DNA from: Candidatus Obscuribacterales bacterium
GTDB taxonomy: Bacteria > Cyanobacteriota > Vampirovibrionia > Obscuribacterales > Obscuribacteraceae
Assembly: GCA_019752635.1 (NCBI GenBank)
Contig: JAIELX010000106.1
Coordinates: 30,393 to 94,392 of the forward strand
Reading direction: 5' to 3'
DNA: 64,000 nt
Shown here: positions 58,653 to 64,000 of the stretch, in pieces
Layout of the letters: each line of letters starts with the position of its first letter
Numbering within the stretch: the first letter of the stretch is position 1
Program-made: the position numbers and the translations under genes
Notes under the pieces: model-generated
Databases searched by the model: none
What the model was told of the DNA's origin: nothing
The model's input: the letters and a program-made list of their open reading frames with translations, nothing else

Positions 58653-59201
58653 ATGAAACTACCTGTGCAAGTTTCTTTTAGGAATATGGAAAAAAGCCAG
58701 TGGATCGAGGATTTGATCCGAGAAAAAGCTTCAAGCTTGGAGCGCTTTTACGGACGAATTATCAGTTGTCGCGTCGTTGTTGAAATTCCGCACAAACGCC
58801 ACCATCAGGGAAATCCCTATCTTGTGCGAGTTGACGTCAGCGTGCCGGACAAGGAGATCGTGGTTAATCGCCTGACCGACGAGAACAAAGAGCATCAAGA
58901 CATGCATGCGACCATTACAGACGCTTTCGAGTGCGTCAAGCGACAGGTCGAGGAATACGGTCGCAAACGCCGAGGACAAGTAAAGATCAGCCAGTCGGCG
59001 CCCAAGGCTAAGGTAGTGCGGATTTTCACAGACGAACAATACGGGTTCCTTGAGACCACTGACGGCAGGGAAGTCTACTTCCATGCCAATAGCGTACTCA
59101 ACTCGGACTTCAAGAACTTGTGCCTCGGCAGCGAGGTAGCATTTGCTGAGGAAGAGGGCGAAGAAGGTCCGCAGGCAAGTACGGTACGTATGGCCGGATA
59201 A
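58653..59201 (+). CDS. HPF/RaiA ribosome-associated protein fused to cold-shock domain
   Basis: A 182-residue protein. The N-terminal S30AE domain (LPVQVSFRNMEKSQWIEDLI to about residue 105) is the fold of ribosome hibernation factors. The C-terminal part AKVVRIFTDEQYGFLETTDG then REVYFHANSVL is a cold-shock domain with the usual aromatic RNA-binding surface (YGF and VYFH). This fusion is found in several bacterial lineages. ATG at 58653 is selected since GAGGAAA lies 6 bases before it; an upstream in-frame start at 58578 has no site. Likely role is ribosome protection during stress or stationary phase. The gap 58282-58652 has no gene. Confidence 0.85.
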   Translation: MKLPVQVSFRNMEKSQWIEDLIREKASSLERFYGRIISCRVVVEIPHKRHHQGNPYLVRVDVSVPDKEIVVNRLTDENKEHQDMHATITDAFECVKRQVEEYGRKRRGQVKISQSAPKAKVVRIFTDEQYGFLETTDGREVYFHANSVLNSDFKNLCLGSEVAFAEEEGEEGPQASTVRMAG

Positions 59202-59218
59202 GCTGCAATAATCGGGTT

Positions 59219-60358
59219 TTAAGTGCCAGCGGTCACAACGTTCGCGGTATTCGTGCGGACGTCCGCCATAGTCTCGGCGATCAGGTGGTCGACAACAGCT
59301 TTGTAGTCGCCGCCTGAATCTTTAAAGACCTGAATCTGACGCTCGGCGCTGGTACCATTCTTGAGAATACTTTGGATGTGGTTGATTTCTTTGCGACTGC
59401 CAAGGTCGTCTACCACGTCATCGACAAAGTCCATCAATTCGTAAATCAGATCTTTGACCGGCACTTCCGTTTGTTTGCCAAAATCAATAAGTTTGCCTTC
59501 CAAGCCGTAACGTAGAGCACGCCATTTATTCTCTTGGATGAGAGCGCGTCGATACAAGCGGAAACCCAGATTCGACTTAATCAACTTGTGCAGCTTAGCG
59601 ACAATTGCCTGGCACAATGCAGCTATGGCAATGGAATCTTCCGCGCGCGTTGGTATATCGCAGATGCGAAACTCCAGAGTCGGGTAAATAGGGTGGGGAC
59701 GAAGATCCCACCAAATACGCTTGCCATTATCGATGCAGTTGGTCTTCACCAGCAAGTTGATGAACGCATCATACTCACCGCGAGAATTAAAATAATCCGG
59801 AATCTCAGTGCGGGGATACTTCTTGAAGATTTCACACCGGTAAGATTTGAGACCGGTCTCCATACCGCGCCAAAACGGCGAGCTGGTAGTCAATGCCAGC
59901 AAGTGGGGCAGAAAGTAACGAGCCGCATTCATGATCTGAATCGCTATCTCGCGATCTTCCAACGCTACGTGTACGTGCATTCCGAAGATCAACAAACTGC
60001 GAGACAGAATCTGCATATCTTCAACCAGTTTATGGTACCGCTCGTTGTCTGAGATTTTCTGTCCCGCCCAATTTGCAAATGGATGAGTTGATGCCGCAAC
60101 GATAGCTAGTCCCTGGCTCTCCGCGACTCTCGCCACGGTGTTACGCAGATGGAACAAGTCTTGTCTGGCCTCTTTGGCCGTGTCACAAATGTTCGTTCCC
60201 ACCTCGATCATGCACTGATGCATTTCGGGTTTGACCTGTTCGCCCAATAAATCGACCAGTTCTCCGTAGATCGAGTCCACTGTGGAACTCAGATCTCCCG
60301 TTTGCTGATCGACGAGCTGATATTCTTCTTCAATGCCGATTGTGAAATCGCGAATCAT
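59219..60358 (-). CDS. GCS2/YbdK-like carboxylate-amine ligase
   Basis: A 379-residue enzyme of the glutamate-cysteine ligase 2 family. The N-terminal GIEEEYQLVD motif gives metal-binding glutamates, and HQCMIEVGTN, GMHVHVAL and PHPIYPTLEFRICD follow in the family order. Such enzymes form ATP-dependent amide bonds, usually glutamate gamma-carboxyl to an amine. ATG at 60358 is chosen because GGAGG lies 9 bases upstream; the TTG at 60367 lies inside that spacing. It is the third gene of a leftward operon with two ATP-grasp ligases (66 bp and 18 bp gaps), a context known for peptide-like metabolite synthesis. Confidence 0.85.
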   Translation of the reverse strand: MIRDFTIGIEEEYQLVDQQTGDLSSTVDSIYGELVDLLGEQVKPEMHQCMIEVGTNICDTAKEARQDLFHLRNTVARVAESQGLAIVAASTHPFANWAGQKISDNERYHKLVEDMQILSRSLLIFGMHVHVALEDREIAIQIMNAARYFLPHLLALTTSSPFWRGMETGLKSYRCEIFKKYPRTEIPDYFNSRGEYDAFINLLVKTNCIDNGKRIWWDLRPHPIYPTLEFRICDIPTRAEDSIAIAALCQAIVAKLHKLIKSNLGFRLYRRALIQENKWRALRYGLEGKLIDFGKQTEVPVKDLIYELMDFVDDVVDDLGSRKEINHIQSILKNGTSAERQIQVFKDSGGDYKAVVDHLIAETMADVRTNTANVVTAGT

Positions 60359-60424
60359 TAACGACAACCTCCGTCGTGGCGAGCTCGTGCTCAGATTACC
60401 AGGCGTACTTTAGGGATACCGGAA

Positions 60425-61801
60425 CTATTGCTTTCCTTCAACAATAAAGACCGGCACCATGCCTCCACCTGCGGTGACATTTGCCAGCTCCGAAACGGAG
60501 AGACGCGTAAACGCGCTTCCGACTTTTCCGTCGAACAGAAGAGGATCTAAATCTACCAGTTGATCGGCGAATGCAACCGAACCATCTTGCGATATGTACG
60601 GAAACTCTTCGCGAGCTGTGGTCACTCTCCATTGGACCAAATAATCGGCATCAATAGAGGATTGTAGCGCGGTTTCCCATTGATTTGCGTCACATTGCCA
60701 ACCTACGAAGATTCCTTTACCGCCGTACTCATCGTTCGGTTTCAGCACCAAGTTGTCTCGGTTGGCGCGAATGTACTCGAGCAAGTCGATGTCTTTGCCG
60801 CGATGCTTGGTCTTGCGGTCCTCGACGCGGCGCGTCCAGGGCACGTGTCTACTGATGAACTCGCGCTCGGGCGCATCAAAATATTGCTCAAACTTCTCGT
60901 CCGTAAGAACTCCAAAAAGTAGCTTCTTGTGGATGAGCTTGCCTCTGAACGAGTTGACCATACAGACGGCTTTAGCTTCACAAGCCTTGAACAAAGCCTG
61001 ACATTCGTCAAACTTCTCCAGAAACTCGTTGACCAAAACACGCTTGTAGATAATGTCGATTTCAAAATCACCGTGACGCAATCTCCCACCACTGAACTCA
61101 AGGTCCCGAGGGTCCGCGATGGTAGTTTCGTAGCCTTTCGATTCGAAGAACTCTTTGAATAACTCAAATTCACGCTGTGTAGGCAATCCGCGATAATCGA
61201 CAATTGCTATTTTCGGTTTCTTCGCCGACGCACCGGCAAACTCGGAATAAGCAGAGAGTAAGACGCCCAGCATGTCTTCTCGGCCTTGAAGCGGTGTCAG
61301 CTTGAACTGCTCCTGCAGTTTGGACATTGCCTCGAGATTTTGAAAAATCCCCGAGGCAACATCACTGTAAGCAATTCCTGCGGGCGTTTCCCCGTTCAAT
61401 TCGACAAACTGAAAGCTTGAATCCGTCATAAACGAATCCAAGCGAGAAGTGCGAGACACACCCTTGTAGCCCGGATCGAAAGCAATCAGCTTGCGTTCAA
61501 TTTCAGTTACGCCGAGGTAGTCCAACATAGCCGTGTTACCGACAGCAAGATCGCCGACTTTGAGCATCGAGGCCCAGAGCCGCTCACAAACTTCCGTAGC
61601 ATAGTTGAATTGCTCGCGCCCAACAAAATGCGGACGCAGATAAGGGCAGAGCATCCGCCCGCCAAATACCAGGTTCGCATCGCTGAGCCCCTTCCAGAGC
61701 TGGTCGCGTGTGCGCTCGATCAATCCCGGTGTGCCATGTAGCAGTGTGTGGTACTGCGCCGCGGCTTGCTTGTACAGATCCTTCGACAAGGTTTGCATCA
61801 T
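60425..61801 (-). CDS. circularly permuted ATP-grasp ligase
   Basis: A 458-residue protein of the circularly permuted ATP-grasp family (COG2308-like, relatives of glutathionylspermidine synthase C-terminal domain). Visible features are FQFVELNGETPAGIAYSD, then IDIIYKRVLVNEFL and the ATP-binding VLKPNDEYGGKGIFVGW, with a late DYLVQWRV strand. It is predicted to activate a carboxylate by phosphorylation and join it to an amine. GAGGG lies 5 bases before the ATG. It is the middle gene of a three-ligase operon; the first gene ends 18 bp upstream. Confidence 0.8.
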   Translation of the reverse strand: MMQTLSKDLYKQAAAQYHTLLHGTPGLIERTRDQLWKGLSDANLVFGGRMLCPYLRPHFVGREQFNYATEVCERLWASMLKVGDLAVGNTAMLDYLGVTEIERKLIAFDPGYKGVSRTSRLDSFMTDSSFQFVELNGETPAGIAYSDVASGIFQNLEAMSKLQEQFKLTPLQGREDMLGVLLSAYSEFAGASAKKPKIAIVDYRGLPTQREFELFKEFFESKGYETTIADPRDLEFSGGRLRHGDFEIDIIYKRVLVNEFLEKFDECQALFKACEAKAVCMVNSFRGKLIHKKLLFGVLTDEKFEQYFDAPEREFISRHVPWTRRVEDRKTKHRGKDIDLLEYIRANRDNLVLKPNDEYGGKGIFVGWQCDANQWETALQSSIDADYLVQWRVTTAREEFPYISQDGSVAFADQLVDLDPLLFDGKVGSAFTRLSVSELANVTAGGGMVPVFIVEGKQ

Positions 61802-61819
61802 GCTATCCCTCTGGTTCAG

Positions 61820-62776
61820 CTATTTCTTGCCGCCGCCAACTTTAACAGGTGGATTCATCATCTCCACCCAGTTAAGTTGCTTGTAAGGCGTGTAACCTTT
61901 GAAGGCATACTCTGCACAAAGCTCAGCCATGTGCTTGATTAGCCACTGCTGGTTCTCTTCACCAACGGATTTCGCATCGGCATCCGGCGCAGGATTGGTG
62001 AAATCGATCGCGTAGGGAATGCCGTCTCTGATGGCGAACTCCACCGTGTTCATGTCGTATCCAAGCGCTTCGTTTAGCAAAATGCATTCTTTAGTGATTC
62101 GATCTCGGAGCGCCGGCTCCAAATAACCTTCTTCCAAGAAATACTGTCCTTGCAGGTACGGTTTGGACGGGTCGTACGGCATGATCAAAACATTCTTCTT
62201 GCCGATGGTGTAGCAACGAACGTAGCGGTCGAAATTGATGAACTCTTGCAGCATCATGCAAATGGTGCCGGTTTGGTTGTAGAAGTGCATAAGCTCATCC
62301 ATTGAATGAATCTTGTACACATTCTTCCAGCCGCCGCCATCATACGGTTTCATGATTGCCGGCAGTCCTGTGTAGTCCACAATTTCTTGCCACTTGATCG
62401 GATACTCCAGGTTGCGAAGTGATTCGTTCGAAATGGCGGGAATGTACTCTTTCTGAGGCAACAGAACCGTTTTCGGAATAGCGATGCCCAGTTTTGCCAA
62501 GAGTGCGGTACCGAACATCTTGTCGTCAGCCGACCACCAAAACGGGTTGTTGATGATGATGCTGCCCGCAAGAGCGGCGGTCTTCAAGAAGCACCTGTAG
62601 AACGGCACTTCGTGCGAGATTCTGTCGATAATGATCTTGTATTCGCACGGGTCAACAGCCTTAACCCCGCCAACATGAATCATTTCAGCTTCAAATCCGT
62701 AGTCGGAAGAATTGACGTGTTCAATAAAGCGTTCGGGGAAAGACGTTTCACGCCCGACCAGAAGACCTACTTTCAT
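61820..62776 (-). CDS. RimK-like ATP-grasp ligase
   Basis: A 318-residue ATP-grasp protein, first gene of the three-ligase operon. The N-terminus KVGLLVGRETSFPERFIEHV and GLPAIMKPYDGGGWKNVYKI (ATP-binding lysine and Gly-rich loop) are characteristic. QEFINFDRYVRCYTIGKKNV and late metal-binding AIDFTNPAPDAD follow. Such ligases add glutamate or other amino acids to peptides or metabolites. AGGA lies 9 bases before the ATG. With the two downstream ligases it suggests stepwise synthesis of a small peptide or amide-modified compound; the substrate cannot be read. Confidence 0.85.
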   Translation of the reverse strand: MKVGLLVGRETSFPERFIEHVNSSDYGFEAEMIHVGGVKAVDPCEYKIIIDRISHEVPFYRCFLKTAALAGSIIINNPFWWSADDKMFGTALLAKLGIAIPKTVLLPQKEYIPAISNESLRNLEYPIKWQEIVDYTGLPAIMKPYDGGGWKNVYKIHSMDELMHFYNQTGTICMMLQEFINFDRYVRCYTIGKKNVLIMPYDPSKPYLQGQYFLEEGYLEPALRDRITKECILLNEALGYDMNTVEFAIRDGIPYAIDFTNPAPDADAKSVGEENQQWLIKHMAELCAEYAFKGYTPYKQLNWVEMMNPPVKVGGGKK

Positions 62777-63007
62777 TGCGGTTCGTCCTGTTTTGTGAGG
62801 TGGTTAACTTTGGGATGCCGAGCTACAGATGTTACTATCAATTAAGGCCATCTATATATGCTTCATGCATTGATTTGCACAAGGCTACGAATTTTTTAAC
62901 TGAACCGAACCAAGGTACGAAAAAATCGGCAAGTTGGAATCCTTTCGAAGCGAAAAGTCAATAGAAATAGCCGACCGAAAAAAAAGATTCCATCGTAAGA
63001 TGGTAGC

Positions 63008-63826
63008 GTGTCCCCTCCGAGATTACCGTTGGAAGCCGTCAACGTTCTATTAGAGTTCTTCAGCGGATTATCTCTGATGGAAGCCGCTTTCTGGCTTTTC
63101 GTTCAGAATGTGATCCAATTCGCCATGTGCGTGATTGGTGGTCACTACCTGATTTCCGCTTTCAAGGAGCGTCGAATCACTGCGCCGCCAGCGAGAATTT
63201 CCGCCGGGCAATCGGCTTTGGTCGGGATGTGCGTCGCATTGAATACGGTTGTCGCAGTGGCTGGCTGGTGGCTCTGGAAGGAAGGAGTCATTCATATCAG
63301 GACCGAACTAAACTGGCACGCGCTCGTGGACATGACGGTTTTGCTTCTCCTCATGGACTTCCTGATGTACGTGACGCACCGAATAGCACACTTGCCGCTG
63401 ATTTATCCCATTCTGCATCGAACGCATCATCTAGAAGAATTGACCCGGCCTGTTTCATTGTTCATGCTCAATCCGCTTGAGGTCTTTGGCTACGGCGCTC
63501 TTTGGCTGGGAGTGCTTTATGTCTATCCGTCCTCATGGATTGGAATAGTTCTGTACCTCTTATTGAACGCGACGTTCGGTGCGTTGGGACATCTAGGCAT
63601 AGAGCCATTTCCGAAGCATTGGCTGTCGATTCCGATTCTCGGACATTTGACGACAAGCACGTTTCACGCCCAACACCACCTGGACGGCGAGAAAAACTTC
63701 GGCTTCTACACCGATGTTTGGGACCGGCTCTTCAAGACACTCAGCGAAACATACGCACAGTTGTTTGAGACTAGCGCCGAGGGCAAGTCAATGCTGCTAG
63801 CTCCACAGGTTGAAGACACTTTTTAA
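63008..63826 (+). CDS. fatty acid hydroxylase / sterol desaturase family membrane protein
   Basis: A 272-residue integral membrane di-iron enzyme. The histidine clusters HRIAH, HRTHH and HAQHH (within THRIAHLPLIYPILHRTHHL and STFHAQHHLDGEKNF) match the HX3H and two HXXHH motifs. Four to five hydrophobic helices surround them. Family members hydroxylate or desaturate lipids such as fatty acids, sterols or carotenoids. The start is GTG. It is divergent from the amide-ligase operon with about 230 bp between; no functional link is evident. The 26-bp elements D and E follow. Confidence 0.85.
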   Translation: MSPPRLPLEAVNVLLEFFSGLSLMEAAFWLFVQNVIQFAMCVIGGHYLISAFKERRITAPPARISAGQSALVGMCVALNTVVAVAGWWLWKEGVIHIRTELNWHALVDMTVLLLLMDFLMYVTHRIAHLPLIYPILHRTHHLEELTRPVSLFMLNPLEVFGYGALWLGVLYVYPSSWIGIVLYLLLNATFGALGHLGIEPFPKHWLSIPILGHLTTSTFHAQHHLDGEKNFGFYTDVWDRLFKTLSETYAQLFETSAEGKSMLLAPQVEDTF

Positions 63827-63864
63827 TCATCAGGCTGGCACGAAGCCAGCATCGCCCCTACCTA

Positions 63865-63890
63865 GTCAGAAAATCTCGCTTTTTTCCGAC
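63865..63890. repeat. 26-bp hairpin element, copy D
   Basis: Begins GTCAGAAAATCTCG like copy A and ends TTCCGAC; 26 bp long. It lies 38 bases after the stop of the hydroxylase gene and probably acts as its terminator. Confidence 0.7.
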
Positions 63891-63929
63891 AAGTCCGGAA
63901 CGTTTCCCGGTCATCCCCCCCGGAGCAGT

Positions 63930-63955
63930 GTCAGAATTTCTCAAGTTCGTGTTGC
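63930..63955. repeat. partial copy E of the 26-bp element
   Basis: GTCAGAATTTCTC matches the left half of copies B and D, but the right arm is lost. It is 65 bp after copy D, echoing the B-C pairing. Confidence 0.4.
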
Positions 63956-64000
63956 GTCAAATTAAACTCGTACCCTTACAACCCCGTTGCGTCAAAAAAA

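Overview
A 64 kb, roughly half-GC bacterial chromosome segment with dense genes on both strands, no rRNA, tRNA, CRISPR array or recognisable insertion sequence. The lineage is inferred, not proven. A didermal, aerobic bacterium is suggested by TadE/TadG-like pilus genes, TonB-C-like secreted proteins, OvoA and a hemerythrin. Very large low-complexity, LRR and TPR proteins, a VIT/vWA membrane protein and an S30AE-cold-shock fusion fit best with Obscuribacterales-like (Melainabacteria/Vampirovibrionia) genomes; an Acidobacteria- or Planctomycetes-like host cannot be excluded.

Layout. 1-2.0 kb: end of a Tad-type pilus cluster (a vWA protein cut by the window edge and two TadE-like proteins) closed by a strong bidirectional terminator. 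2.1-7.5 kb: a GNAT acetyltransferase, an ovothiol synthase OvoA and the glycogen debranching enzyme GlgX. 7.5-16.3 kb: a DUF1269 membrane protein, a repeat protein, a VIT/vWA membrane protein, a histidine phosphatase and a giant RecB-like nuclease/RNase H-like/SF1 helicase. 16.3-17.8 kb: two paralogous membrane proteins flanking a decayed histidine-kinase ATPase domain. 18-20 kb: hemerythrin, then a TetR repressor divergent from a cysteine-rich small protein, with operator-like palindromes over both predicted promoters. 20-26.3 kb: two secreted unknowns, an HSDL2-like SDR, a TonB-C protein, an aldo/keto reductase, a WYL-like regulator and a TspO-like membrane protein. 26.6-33 kb: a DNA-repair island with an SbcC-like ATPase and SbcD/YhaO-like nuclease (overlapping genes) divergent from a SWIM zinc finger/ATP-dependent DNA ligase/triple-WGR protein. 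33-56 kb: accessory region with an orphan DUF1778 antitoxin-like protein, a 1620-residue repeat protein, TPR/MshEN, carotenoid-desaturase-like, GGCT, degenerate GGDEF and CocE proteins, then an LRR protein and a second protein that both carry a papain-like Cys-His-Asp/Asn signature. 56-63.8 kb: a TPR protein, an HPF-cold-shock protein, a three-gene peptide-ligase operon (GCS2/YbdK-like, circularly permuted ATP-grasp, RimK-like ATP-grasp) and a fatty acid hydroxylase/sterol desaturase.

The most promising unusual items are the divergent SbcCD-like/SWIM-ligase-WGR3 repair module, the three-enzyme amide-ligase operon, the shared papain-like domain in two large uncharacterised proteins, a dispersed 26-bp palindrome family at 3' gene ends, and the self-contained TetR operator region.
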